The position numbers were made by a program, and so were the translations under genes. A DNA stretch of 64,000 nucleotides from NCBI GenBank assembly GCA_017549145.1, contig JAFYVM010000020.1:62001-126000 (forward strand), written 5' to 3'. Shown here piece by piece: positions 45,167-54,343 of this stretch (within the stretch, counting starts at the first letter, position 1; the number at the start of each line of letters is the position of its first letter). Origin of the DNA: Bacteroidales bacterium. Its GTDB lineage: Bacteria; Bacteroidota; Bacteroidia; Bacteroidales; UBA932. The notes under the pieces were generated by a model that was given only the letters and a program-made list of their open reading frames with translations, did not search any database and was not told the DNA's origin.

Positions 45167-48046
45167 ATGAAAATTACAAAATACATTCTTTCGTTTGCAG
45201 CTGCAGCAGGTCTTCTTGCTGCCTGCCAGACTCCTGAGATTGTGCAGATTGCATCTCCTGAGAACGTAGTTCCTGCTTCTTTGCATGAACTCGAAGTGAA
45301 TGAGATTGCAATTTCTGCAACAAACCAGCAGGAGACAGTCAGCTTCTCTTGGGAGGCTGCTGACTACGGTGCGCCTACACAGATCAGCTACTCTTTGGAG
45401 GCTGCACTAGATGAGACCAGTCCGAAGGTTACAATCCTTTCAGGACTTGATAAAACTGAGGCTACTCTAACATATGAGGACCTTAATAGAGTCCTTTTCA
45501 ATGATCTTCAGGTTCCAGAAGGACAGCCTACTGAGCTTAAGTTCTATGTCGGTTCAGTTCTTTATGCCGGTTCTTCTGTAGCTTCTTATCCTAAGGTATA
45601 TTCTGAGCCTATCGCAGTCACTGTTACTGTAACTGCTGCCGAGAAGGTTTATCCTAAGGTTTGGGTTATCGGTGACTATTGCGGATGGAGTCATGACAAG
45701 ACTCAGTACTTCTTCGACTTTGTTGGTGATGACGCTGTTTATCAGGGAGTTATCGACTTCGGTGAGAAGGCCGCCAATGGTTGGAAGGTTACTGGCGTTG
45801 CCGGTTGGGATGATACATGCAACTGGGGTGGTGACGAGGCTGCTACTTATGAGCCAGAGGCTGCAAAGACTCAGCTCATCAATGGCGGTGGTTCTAAGGA
45901 CCTCAAGCACTATAGCAAGCGTTTCTATCATTTCTCATTTGAGAAGGGTACTCTTCTTTTGACCAAGACTATCGGCTTCGATCAGATCGGAGTAATCGGT
46001 GATTTCAACTCTTGGGGTGCTGATGTAGTGATGAACTTCGATGCTAAGAAGCAGAAATTCTATGCAGACGTTGAGTTCCCAGCTGATGGTGGATTCAAAT
46101 TCCGTCTTGATGGTGCATGGGATGTCGCTTACGGTATTGAAGGTGATGTTCTTACTACTGCTGGTGGAAATATTGATATTAAGGCAGGTAACTACCGCGT
46201 ATACCTCAATATGAACAACTATGGCGCAATCACTTACGAGCTTAGCAAGGGTGATTATGGTGCTGCTGCTCCAGAGCCAGAGCCAGAACCAGAGCCAGAG
46301 GTTCCTGCTGTTACTGGCTGGGGACTTGTAGGTGAGTATAACAATTGGGGAGAGCAGGCGGATGTAATGCTCGCTTCTGACGGTACTTATCTCGCAGCTA
46401 AGGGTGTTAAGCTTTCAGGTCAGGTCAAGTTCCGCAAGGACGGCGGCTGGGATGTAAACCTCGGAGCTCCTGGCGATGTAGAGCCTGTACAGATCACTGT
46501 AAACACAGAACTTGCTTTGGTTGCAAACGGTAAGAACTTCTCTATCGCAGAGGGTACTTACGATGTTTACCTTGACGAGGCTAACTCTAAGGCATGGTTC
46601 ATCAACGATGGTTCATATCCTGGTGGTGGCGCAGCTCCTGAGGCTTCAGAGTGGGGTATTGTAGGTGTTGTGAACAATTGGGCTGCTCCAGACATCACAA
46701 TGTACAAGACTGCTACCGAGGGCCTCTTCGTAGCATACAAGGTCGATATGCCTGCAGGTGGTTTCAAGATCCGTGCAAACAACGAGTGGAATGATGCAGC
46801 CAACTATGGTCTTGCAGCCGCAGGCCCTGTAGAGGTTGATCATGTTTATGACCTTGTTTGTTCAGGTGGTTCCGGCGACATGACTCTCGCTGCCGGTACT
46901 TATGACATCTGGTTCGATCTTAAAGCATCTAAGGTTTATATCATGACTCCTGGCAAGCCTATTTCTGAGGCTGTCGGCGGTGGTGCAACTCCTCCTACCC
47001 CTCCAACACCTACAGATGATGTATGGGGACTTGTAGGTACAATTACCAATTGGGCTGACAAGGCTGACATCAACATGGTTGCAGAAGGCGATTGGCTCGT
47101 TGCAAAGAAAGTAGCCTTGACAACTTCTGACGAGTTCAAGTTCCGTACAAATGGTACATGGGGTACAGAGAGAACAACTTCTTCTACAGATCCTGTTGCT
47201 CCAAACACAGAGTACGCCGCTGCACCAGGTTCTGGAAACATCAAGGTCGCTGTTGCAGGAACTTATGATATCTATCTTGCGAAGACTTTGGACAAGTTCT
47301 ATGTAATGAACGAAGGTCTTACTCCTGGTCAGACTCCATCTGCTCCAGAGCCAGAGGAGCCAGAGTTTAAGGAAGAGCAGTCTATTTATGGTGTTATTGG
47401 AGTAAATAACAACTGGACAACTGACATCATGATGTATACTACACCTGTTCAGAAGTTGTATGTTGCCCGCAATGTTCAATTTACAGATGCTGAAAATAGA
47501 AAGTTCAAGGTTCGTAAGGCAGGTACATGGGACAATTCTGCCAATTATGGTACAAAGAACGCAGGATCGGTAGCTGTGAATCATTACACTGATGTATGGT
47601 CTGATGGCGGTTCTTGTGATATCACAGTTGAGCTTGGTACATACGATATCTACTTCGATCTTGCAAAACTGAGAATCTATGTGATGGAACCAGGTAAGGA
47701 TATTTCTACAGCACAGAATGGCACACCTCAGCCACCGTTGAATGAGACATGGTATCTTCGTGGTGAGTTCAATAGTTGGGGAGTAACTGATAATGCAAAG
47801 ATGACGTCTGAGAATGGTTTCTATGTGCTTAAGAACTTTAAGCTTACAACAGCTTCCAAACTTAAATTTGATACAGGCTCATGGTCTACCAATCGTGGAG
47901 GAACATTCAGTAATTCAACTTCTGGATTTAGTGTTACACAGGGAGGAGCAGATATCTCGGTTCCTGCTGGAACTTATGATGTCTATCTTAATGGTGACAA
48001 GACAAAGGCTTACTTCTTGACTCCTGGAACCAAACCAGCTAACTAA
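45167..48046 (+). CDS. SusE/SusF-like surface lipoprotein with seven starch-binding modules
   Basis: A 959-residue lipoprotein (lipobox GLLAAC, Cys20). Residues ~22-155 are a SusE-type N-terminal domain. Seven related beta-sandwich modules follow at about 163-268, 273-360, 384-482, 495-595, 618-716, 739-842 and 860-953. Each starts with a phrase such as WGLVGEYNNWG, WGIVGVVNNW or YGVIGVNNNW, has a KFR(K/T)xGxW strand and ends with AGTYDIYxD...YVMTPG. Linkers are Pro/Glu-rich (EPEPEPEPEV near 369-378). B. thetaiotaomicron SusE and SusF are described as carrying two and three starch-binding modules, so seven is unusually many. No separate SusF gene is present; this one protein may replace both. 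It should sit on the cell surface and hold starch. Confidence 0.9.
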   Translation: MKITKYILSFAAAAGLLAACQTPEIVQIASPENVVPASLHELEVNEIAISATNQQETVSFSWEAADYGAPTQISYSLEAALDETSPKVTILSGLDKTEATLTYEDLNRVLFNDLQVPEGQPTELKFYVGSVLYAGSSVASYPKVYSEPIAVTVTVTAAEKVYPKVWVIGDYCGWSHDKTQYFFDFVGDDAVYQGVIDFGEKAANGWKVTGVAGWDDTCNWGGDEAATYEPEAAKTQLINGGGSKDLKHYSKRFYHFSFEKGTLLLTKTIGFDQIGVIGDFNSWGADVVMNFDAKKQKFYADVEFPADGGFKFRLDGAWDVAYGIEGDVLTTAGGNIDIKAGNYRVYLNMNNYGAITYELSKGDYGAAAPEPEPEPEPEVPAVTGWGLVGEYNNWGEQADVMLASDGTYLAAKGVKLSGQVKFRKDGGWDVNLGAPGDVEPVQITVNTELALVANGKNFSIAEGTYDVYLDEANSKAWFINDGSYPGGGAAPEASEWGIVGVVNNWAAPDITMYKTATEGLFVAYKVDMPAGGFKIRANNEWNDAANYGLAAAGPVEVDHVYDLVCSGGSGDMTLAAGTYDIWFDLKASKVYIMTPGKPISEAVGGGATPPTPPTPTDDVWGLVGTITNWADKADINMVAEGDWLVAKKVALTTSDEFKFRTNGTWGTERTTSSTDPVAPNTEYAAAPGSGNIKVAVAGTYDIYLAKTLDKFYVMNEGLTPGQTPSAPEPEEPEFKEEQSIYGVIGVNNNWTTDIMMYTTPVQKLYVARNVQFTDAENRKFKVRKAGTWDNSANYGTKNAGSVAVNHYTDVWSDGGSCDITVELGTYDIYFDLAKLRIYVMEPGKDISTAQNGTPQPPLNETWYLRGEFNSWGVTDNAKMTSENGFYVLKNFKLTTASKLKFDTGSWSTNRGGTFSNSTSGFSVTQGGADISVPAGTYDVYLNGDKTKAYFLTPGTKPAN

Positions 48047-48050
48047 TATC

Positions 48051-48082
48051 AAGCCAGCGGCCCCTGACCGGACCGCTGGTTT
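48051..48082 (+). terminator. Hairpin between the SusE-like gene and the GH13 gene
   Basis: Arms AAGCCAGCGG (48051-48060) and CCGCTGGTTT (48073-48082) pair with one G-T position. The inner bases can extend the stem around CTGACC. There is only a short T run, so it may be a partial terminator or an mRNA-stabilising 3' end that sets higher levels of SusC/D/E than of the enzymes downstream. Confidence 0.5.
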
Positions 48083-48109
48083 CAACGATTGATAAATACT
48101 ATTTTACTA

Positions 48110-51067
48110 ATGAAAAGAATCCTTTTTATAATCATGACTATAGCTCTGGTAGCTGTAGGATGTAACAAGACTCTTGAGTCTAATCTAGCAGTAAATCCAA
48201 CCTCTTTAGAGTTCTCTGGAGATGCTGAAACACAGACTCTTACCATTACCTCTTCAGGAGCATGGACTCTCACACAAACTGCAAATACAGCTTGGTGTAC
48301 TCCATCTCGTAGCATCGGAAATGGTTCTACAACAATCAAGGTTTCAGTTAAGGCAAACACTCCTCAGGAGCGTAGCACTGAGTTGGTGTTCAAGGCTTCT
48401 GGATCGGCTCCTGTCGTTGTTAAGGTGACCCAGGCTGCAGGAACAAACACAGGTGGAGGAAGTACAGATTTAGAGCTGTCTTCTCTGCCTGATGGCTTCA
48501 GCATCGCGCCGGAGATTCTTAATGCGGACTACGCAGCAAAGATTTATGTCAAGGTTCCTTCGACCTCAGATCTTTATAACCACTCTGGTGATTTATATGC
48601 CCACATCGGTGTATTGGATGAATATAGAGAGTGGCATCGCGTGATGTCAGAATGGCCTAAAGCAGATGATCCTTCTCAGTGGGAAAAATGTAATTTTGAG
48701 AAGAACAAGCTTAAGAAAGAGGCTGATAATATCTACACTCTTGCATTGGAACCGTCTATCAGAGAGTGGTTCGAGAGTGGAGATCTTGCAGTAAATGGTA
48801 TCGGTATTGTCGTTCGTAACGAGGATGGTACCAAGAAGGTGCAGGCTGAGGACCATTTCTTTGAGGGTATCATCGACGACAAGAATATTCTTGTTCCGTT
48901 TGAACCTCATCCAGTAGTGGTCAGACCTATGGACAACGGTCTGAAATATGGCATCAACTATAATGTGGATAACTCTGTAACTTTCGTACTCTATGATAAG
49001 GATACAAAGGGCCAGAGCCATAAATATTGCTATATCGTAGGAGACTGGAACAACTGGGAGCGCGTGAAGGAAGGCTCGATGTTCAGAGATAATTCTGCAG
49101 GATGCTGGTGGATCAAGCTTGATGGATTTGATCCAACCAAGGAGTATCGATTCCAGTATCGTCTCGGAAATGAATCAGGAGCTGATACTTTCGTCAGCGA
49201 TCCATATACGGAGATTGTTTATGATCAGTGGAATGACGGATATATTTCTTGGGTGTCTGACTTCCCTGAAGGTGCAAGACAGCTCGTTTCTGCATTCCAG
49301 ATTCAGAAGCCGCAGTATGCTTGGAAGCATAAGGATTTCAAGGTGGCTGATAAGAATGACCTTGTAATCTATGAGATGCATTTCCGTGATTTCTCTGCAA
49401 CCAAGGATATCGCAGGTGCAATGTCTCAGCTTGATTACATCCAGAACCTTGGTGTGACAGCTGTTGAGCTTATGCCTATCCAGGAGTTTGACGGTAACCT
49501 CAGCTGGGGATATGATCCTAACCATTGGTTTGCCCTTGACAAGCAGTACGGAACCCGTGAGCAGTACAAGGAGTTCATTGATGAGTGTCACGCTCGCGGT
49601 ATTGCAGTTCTTGTCGACGTTGTATATAACCATGCTACAGGTAACCATACATGGGCTAAGATGTGGTGGGATAGCTCAAAAAGCAATACTACTGACAACA
49701 ACCCTTGGTTCAATGCTGTGGCTAAGCACGAGTTCAATGTGTTCCATGACATGAACCATGAGAATCCGATGGTTAAGGAGATGGTGAAGAAGAGCCTTGA
49801 GTATCTTCTTACTGAGTACGATGTGGACGGATTCCGTTTCGACCTTACAAAGGGCTTTACCCAAAACAATACTCTCGGTGATCTTGCTGCATGGAGCCGT
49901 TACGATCAGTCACGTGTGAACATACTCAAGGGATATGCGGATTATGTCTGGTCAGTGAACAAGGATGCCGTCGTGATTTTCGAGCATCTTGCTGACTGGA
50001 GTGAGGAGTCTGTTCTTGCAGATCACGGTATCCAGCTTTGGAGAAACATGAACGGTTCATACCGTACTTCTATGTCAGGTGGAAACGGTGACTTCTCAGG
50101 CTCGTACCAGTCTGGCAAATATGGCGGATGGGTAAGCTACATGGAGAGCCATGATGAGGAACGTACCTGCTACGGCGCTGCAGCAGATGCCTCGTCTGTT
50201 ACTTGGGGCATTTGTGGAACCCTTACAGAGTGGGGAACAAAGCCTGACATCACTATGACTGCTCAGGGAGCCTTCTTCGTTGCGAAGAATGTGACATTTA
50301 CTGCTACAGATATGTTCAAGATCCGCGGTAATAATGTCTGGAACGATGCATTCAACTATGGCGCCTCATCAAAGGGATACAAGTTGCCTTTGAATACTGG
50401 TTATGTCATGACTCTCGGAGCTGCTTCACAGGATATGGCAGTTCCTGCAGCCGGAACATATGATATCTACTTCTCACTCGGTGCACAGACAGTTTGGCTT
50501 ATGACTGCTGGCAGCGCTGCTCCTGCTGCGCCATCTGTTGGTGGCACTGGTGGTGGAAATACAAATCCTGACGATCCGTTTGCTGTAGCTATGCGTCGTG
50601 CCGGTGCTAACGCAGCTTTCTTCCTTACCGTTCCTGGTCCAAAGATGATCTGGCAGTTCGGTGAAATCGGATATGATATTTCGATTGAGGAGAACGGACG
50701 TACTGGTGAGAAACCGGTGAAGACAGCAGAGTACATGGCTGTACCTGCACGTAAGGGACTATATGATACCTATGCGGCCCTTCTTAAGTTCCGTAAGGAA
50801 AATCCTCGTTTCTTCGATTCAGATGCTTCGTTCCGTTGGTATGCGAGCACAAGTAATTTCCCTGGCAAGTACCTCTTCAATGCTGTTGATGGTAAGAATA
50901 TCGCAATCTTCGCAAACTTCGGAAAGGGTAGCCAGGCTATCAGTGTGGAACTTCCACACAGTGGTACTTGGTACAACTACTTTAATAAGAGTGAGGTGTG
51001 GACAGGTGCAAATCATACCCCAACTCTTAAGGAGGGTGAATTTATATTCTTGGTAGACTGGAAATAA
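48110..51067 (+). CDS. BACON-GH13 alpha-amylase-type lipoprotein with inserted starch-binding module
   Basis: A 985-residue GH13 enzyme. The start is the ATG at 48110, which begins a lipoprotein signal (LVAVGC, Cys18). Residues ~25-108 form a BACON domain (LEFSGDAETQTLTITSSGAW). A CBM48/E-set-like domain around 280-360 contains YIVGDWNNWERV. The GH13 barrel starts near 415 (DLVIYEMHFRDFS) and shows region I DVVYNH (503-508), nucleophile Asp578 in GFRFDLTKG, acid/base Glu625 in IFEHLAD and Asp682 in MESHDEE. Directly after region IV, residues ~694-802 are a SusE/F-type module plus a Gly/Asn linker. The barrel then resumes at FAVAMRRAGANAAFFLTVPGPKMIWQFGE. It is the likely surface amylase (SusG role) of this locus. 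Confidence 0.92.
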   Translation: MKRILFIIMTIALVAVGCNKTLESNLAVNPTSLEFSGDAETQTLTITSSGAWTLTQTANTAWCTPSRSIGNGSTTIKVSVKANTPQERSTELVFKASGSAPVVVKVTQAAGTNTGGGSTDLELSSLPDGFSIAPEILNADYAAKIYVKVPSTSDLYNHSGDLYAHIGVLDEYREWHRVMSEWPKADDPSQWEKCNFEKNKLKKEADNIYTLALEPSIREWFESGDLAVNGIGIVVRNEDGTKKVQAEDHFFEGIIDDKNILVPFEPHPVVVRPMDNGLKYGINYNVDNSVTFVLYDKDTKGQSHKYCYIVGDWNNWERVKEGSMFRDNSAGCWWIKLDGFDPTKEYRFQYRLGNESGADTFVSDPYTEIVYDQWNDGYISWVSDFPEGARQLVSAFQIQKPQYAWKHKDFKVADKNDLVIYEMHFRDFSATKDIAGAMSQLDYIQNLGVTAVELMPIQEFDGNLSWGYDPNHWFALDKQYGTREQYKEFIDECHARGIAVLVDVVYNHATGNHTWAKMWWDSSKSNTTDNNPWFNAVAKHEFNVFHDMNHENPMVKEMVKKSLEYLLTEYDVDGFRFDLTKGFTQNNTLGDLAAWSRYDQSRVNILKGYADYVWSVNKDAVVIFEHLADWSEESVLADHGIQLWRNMNGSYRTSMSGGNGDFSGSYQSGKYGGWVSYMESHDEERTCYGAAADASSVTWGICGTLTEWGTKPDITMTAQGAFFVAKNVTFTATDMFKIRGNNVWNDAFNYGASSKGYKLPLNTGYVMTLGAASQDMAVPAAGTYDIYFSLGAQTVWLMTAGSAAPAAPSVGGTGGGNTNPDDPFAVAMRRAGANAAFFLTVPGPKMIWQFGEIGYDISIEENGRTGEKPVKTAEYMAVPARKGLYDTYAALLKFRKENPRFFDSDASFRWYASTSNFPGKYLFNAVDGKNIAIFANFGKGSQAISVELPHSGTWYNYFNKSEVWTGANHTPTLKEGEFIFLVDWK
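50189..50570 (+). other. Starch-binding module inserted in the GH13 catalytic domain
   Basis: This segment encodes VTWGICGTLTEWGTKPDITM through AGTYDIYFSLGAQTVWLMTAG plus a Ala/Pro/Gly/Asn linker. It aligns along its length with module 4 of the SusE-like protein (WGIVGVVNNW, DITM, FKIRxNNxWNDAxNYG, AGTYDI). It interrupts the barrel between region IV (SHDEE) and the next helix. Confidence 0.85.
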
Positions 51068-51068
51068 T

Positions 51069-53015
51069 ATGAAAAAACTGATATTTATGTCTGCAGTGGC
51101 ACTTGCTATGGCCGCTTCGTGTGCTGAGCCAGGCGTAGAATCTATACCTCAGGCTCCGCTTGAAGAGTGCGTATATAATGGCGACAATACAGAGTTTTCC
51201 GTTTGGGCTCCTACAGCTGAGGCAGCCCAGGTGAAGCTCTATCATTCTGCTTCTGATACACTTGCTTTTGCGACTATGGATATGAAGCTTGGCAAGGATG
51301 GCTTGTGGAAAGTTGCTGTCAACGAGGACGTGAAGGGAGCTTTCTATGCATTCCAGGTCAAGCATGCTGGAGAGTGGTTGCAGGAAACAGCCGGTATCGC
51401 TGCAAAGGCTGTGGGCGTGAACGGATGGCGCGGTGCTGTCATTGATTGGACAGAGACGAATCCTGAAGGATGGGCAGAGGACAAGAGCCCTGAGATCAAG
51501 CCTTCTGACATCATCGTATATGAGATGCACCACCGTGATTTCTCGGTTCATCAGACATCAGGAATCAATAATAAGGGTAAATATCTTGCTCTTACAGAGC
51601 AGGGAACAAAGAACCCTGATGGCCTTGCGACAGGTATCGATCATCTTAAGGAGATAGGTGTGACTTATGTTCAGCTCCTTCCTTCGACAGACTTCATTAC
51701 AGTTGATGAGGAGCATTTGGAGAACAATCAGTACAACTGGGGTTACGATCCGTTCAACTACAACGCAGTTGAGGGTTCGTATTCAACAGATCCATTCAAT
51801 CCTGTGACTCGTATCAAAGAGTTCAAGCAGATGGTTCAGTCTCTTCACGCTGCTGGCTTCCGTGTGATTCTTGATGTTGTTTACAACCATACAACAGACG
51901 CATCAAAGACAGGTTTTGAGCGTACAATGCCGGGATATTTCTACCGCATGGCAGAGGATGGCTCATTCTATAATGGTTCAGGTTGTGGCAACGAGACTGC
52001 TTCAGAGCAGGCTATGTTCCGTAAATATATGATCGAATCTCTCGAGTGGTGGATGAAGGAGTACCATATCGATGGTTTCCGTTTCGACCTCATGGCTATC
52101 CACGATATCGAGACAATGAACGAAATCAGCGAGCGCCTACATGCAATTGACCCTGATGTTGTACTCTACGGCGAGGGTTGGGCTGCAATGGCTCCTGCAT
52201 TACCTGCAGAAGAGATCGCTTTGAAGGTCAATACTCATATGCTTAATAAGGTCGGTGCATTCAGCGACAATATCCGCGACGCCGTTCGTGGACCTCTCGG
52301 ATGTGAAAATGCCGGCTTTATGGACGCAGTTGCTGGAAACAAGGAGAATATACATTTCGGTATCGCAGGTGGAGTTCAGCATCCGCAGGTAACTGTAGAA
52401 CGCTGGACTCACAATCCGCTCCAGCACGTGAGCTATGTCAGCTGCCACGATGATCATTGTCTCCGCGATCGTCTTGAGGAGGCGACCAAGGCTTCTGAGA
52501 AGAAACGTCTTGAGATGGTAAAACTTGCACAGACAGCAGTTTATACTTCACAGGGAATTCCGTTCATCTTCAATGGTGAGGAAGTCTATCGCCACAAGCA
52601 GGGAGTGAAGAACAGCTACAATAAGCCAGATGCAATCAATGCAATCGATTGGACTTACAAGACAAAATATAAGGACCTTGTAGATTATTATGCATCTCTT
52701 GCAGCAATCCGTCATGCTCACCCAGGTTTCTGCCTTGGAGATGCTGAGCTTGTTCGTGAGAAGCTTCAGTTCATCGATGTGAATGACCCATGTGTGGTGG
52801 CATTCCGCATCAATGGCCTTGAGGGAATCGATTCAGCTAAGTCTCTTACTGTGGTACTTAACGGATCAAAGAAGAAGGTGCAGGTAGAGATTCCTGAGGG
52901 TAAGTATATTGTCCTTGCAGAAAATGGTAAGGCAGATGTTGATGGCCTCGGTGCTTTCACTGGCAATAAGGTTAAAGCCTCTGCTACTTCAGCAACTATC
53001 CTGGCAGAAGAATAA
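51069..53015 (+). CDS. pulA: Type I pullulanase lipoprotein (CBM48-GH13)
   Basis: A 648-residue debranching enzyme that cuts alpha-1,6 bonds in pullulan and starch oligosaccharides. It has a lipobox (MAASC, Cys18). Residues ~35-130 form the CBM48 domain (NTEFSVWAPTAEAAQVKLY). The type I pullulanase signature YNWGYDPFNYN is at 222-232. GH13 regions are DVVYNHTT, nucleophile Asp340 in GFRFDLMAIHD, acid/base Glu369 in LYGEGWA and Asp461 in VSCHDDHCLRDRL. The gene begins one base after the preceding stop, so translation is probably coupled to the GH13 enzyme upstream. It fits linearisation of branched oligosaccharides imported by SusC. Confidence 0.96.
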   Translation: MKKLIFMSAVALAMAASCAEPGVESIPQAPLEECVYNGDNTEFSVWAPTAEAAQVKLYHSASDTLAFATMDMKLGKDGLWKVAVNEDVKGAFYAFQVKHAGEWLQETAGIAAKAVGVNGWRGAVIDWTETNPEGWAEDKSPEIKPSDIIVYEMHHRDFSVHQTSGINNKGKYLALTEQGTKNPDGLATGIDHLKEIGVTYVQLLPSTDFITVDEEHLENNQYNWGYDPFNYNAVEGSYSTDPFNPVTRIKEFKQMVQSLHAAGFRVILDVVYNHTTDASKTGFERTMPGYFYRMAEDGSFYNGSGCGNETASEQAMFRKYMIESLEWWMKEYHIDGFRFDLMAIHDIETMNEISERLHAIDPDVVLYGEGWAAMAPALPAEEIALKVNTHMLNKVGAFSDNIRDAVRGPLGCENAGFMDAVAGNKENIHFGIAGGVQHPQVTVERWTHNPLQHVSYVSCHDDHCLRDRLEEATKASEKKRLEMVKLAQTAVYTSQGIPFIFNGEEVYRHKQGVKNSYNKPDAINAIDWTYKTKYKDLVDYYASLAAIRHAHPGFCLGDAELVREKLQFIDVNDPCVVAFRINGLEGIDSAKSLTVVLNGSKKKVQVEIPEGKYIVLAENGKADVDGLGAFTGNKVKASATSATILAEE

Positions 53016-53030
53016 TAAAAACACTGAAAT

Positions 53031-54248
53031 ATGAGAAGAATACTAATAGCAATCCTGACAGTAGCAGTAGCTGCTGCATGTGCTCAGAAACCAGCTCAGC
53101 AGCCACTTGAGAACTGTGTCGTATATGAAATGAACGTGCGTCAGTACACTCCGGAAGGAACATTTGCTGCCGCTCAGAAAGAGCTTCCCCGTTTGCAGGA
53201 ACTCGGAATCGATATCCTTTGGCTTATGCCTATCCACCCGATCGGAGTGGAGGGCCGTAAGGGTACCCTCGGTTCTTATTATGCTATCAAGGATTACTGT
53301 GACATCAATCCGGAGTACGGTACAATGGCTGATTTCGAGGCTTTCCTCGCTGAGGCTCATCGTCTCGGACTTCGCGTAGTGATCGATTGTGTTGCAAATC
53401 ATACTTCTCCAGATGCAGTATGGACAACAGAGCGTGCTCCAGAGTGGTACGAGAGAAACGAGGAAGGTAAGACAACCTTTACTGCAGACTGGTCAGACAC
53501 TGCAAACCTCAACTACGAGAACAAGGATGTATGGCAGGGTATGGCAGGTGCAATGCGCTTCTGGATGGAGAAGGGTATCGACGGATTCCGTTGCGATATG
53601 GCTTGCGAGGTTCCACTCGAGTTCTGGCAGGAGACTATCGCAGCTCTTCGTGCTGACTATCCTGGAATGTATATGCTTGCTGAGGGTGAGGAGCCTAAGC
53701 TTCACTCACTTTCAGGCTTTAACTCTTCATATGCTTGGGAACTTCACCACATGCTCAATGCTATAGCACGTGGCGAGAAGAATATTCCGGAACTTCTTGA
53801 GTATATCGCTAAAGATGCAGAGAGACAGCCTGCAGATGCTTTCCGTCTTATGTTTACATCTAACCACGATGAGAACTCATGGGCAGGAACAGAGTTCGAG
53901 AGAATGGGTGACGCAGCTAAGTTGATGGCTGTTCTTACTTTCACCCTTCCTAGCGGTCAGCCTCTTATCTACACAGGTCAGGAGATGGGATGGAACAAGA
54001 GATTCCAGTTCTTTGAGAAGGATCCTATCCCGGCTTGGGAGAAGAATGAGTACTTCGAGTTCTATAAGGAGTTGATCAAGACCCGTCACGAGAACCCAGC
54101 TCTTGCTGCAGGTGACAAGGGTGGTAAGTTTGAGGTTGTTTCTACAGAGGACAGCACTCTCGTATTTACACGTACTCTTCCAAATAACAAGGTAACTGTA
54201 AAGGCAGAACTTAAAGCTCCTTGGTCATACGAAATTACTGCTGAGTAG
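53031..54248 (+). CDS. Small GH13 alpha-glucanase lipoprotein
   Basis: A compact 405-residue GH13 enzyme with a lipobox (AVAAAC, Cys17) and no N-terminal accessory domain. The barrel starts almost at once (CVVYEMNVRQYTPEGTF). Regions are I DCVANHTS, nucleophile Asp189 in GFRCDMACEVP, acid/base Glu218 in MLAEGEEP and Asp280 in FTSNHDENSW. The region-II cysteine (GFRCD) and short loops resemble GH13 members acting on small malto-oligosaccharides, but I cannot assign the product. It lies 15 bases after pulA and is followed by a repeat-rich 95-base gap. Confidence 0.92.
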   Translation: MRRILIAILTVAVAAACAQKPAQQPLENCVVYEMNVRQYTPEGTFAAAQKELPRLQELGIDILWLMPIHPIGVEGRKGTLGSYYAIKDYCDINPEYGTMADFEAFLAEAHRLGLRVVIDCVANHTSPDAVWTTERAPEWYERNEEGKTTFTADWSDTANLNYENKDVWQGMAGAMRFWMEKGIDGFRCDMACEVPLEFWQETIAALRADYPGMYMLAEGEEPKLHSLSGFNSSYAWELHHMLNAIARGEKNIPELLEYIAKDAERQPADAFRLMFTSNHDENSWAGTEFERMGDAAKLMAVLTFTLPSGQPLIYTGQEMGWNKRFQFFEKDPIPAWEKNEYFEFYKELIKTRHENPALAAGDKGGKFEVVSTEDSTLVFTRTLPNNKVTVKAELKAPWSYEITAE

Positions 54249-54323
54249 ATCCTTCGCTGACGCTCAGGATGACAATAACGTCATTCTGAACGAAGTGTCA
54301 TTCTGAACGAAGTGAAGAATCTT
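54248..54323. repeat. GTCATCCTGA-type intergenic repeat, inverted arrangement (copy 2)
   Basis: A reverse-oriented unit (GATCCTTCGCTGACGC then TCAGGATGAC) is followed by two forward units GTCATTCTGAACGAAGTG, the last ending GAAGAATCT. The two orientations can fold into a long hairpin. It occupies most of the gap between two GH13 genes inside the starch run. Confidence 0.7.
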
Positions 54324-54343
54324 ATATATAAAATTAAACAACA

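Noticed and set aside
46862..47584. A 240-codon antisense frame in the SusE-like gene
   Set aside because: It is a by-product of the repeated, codon-biased module sequence; no start context or domain supports it.
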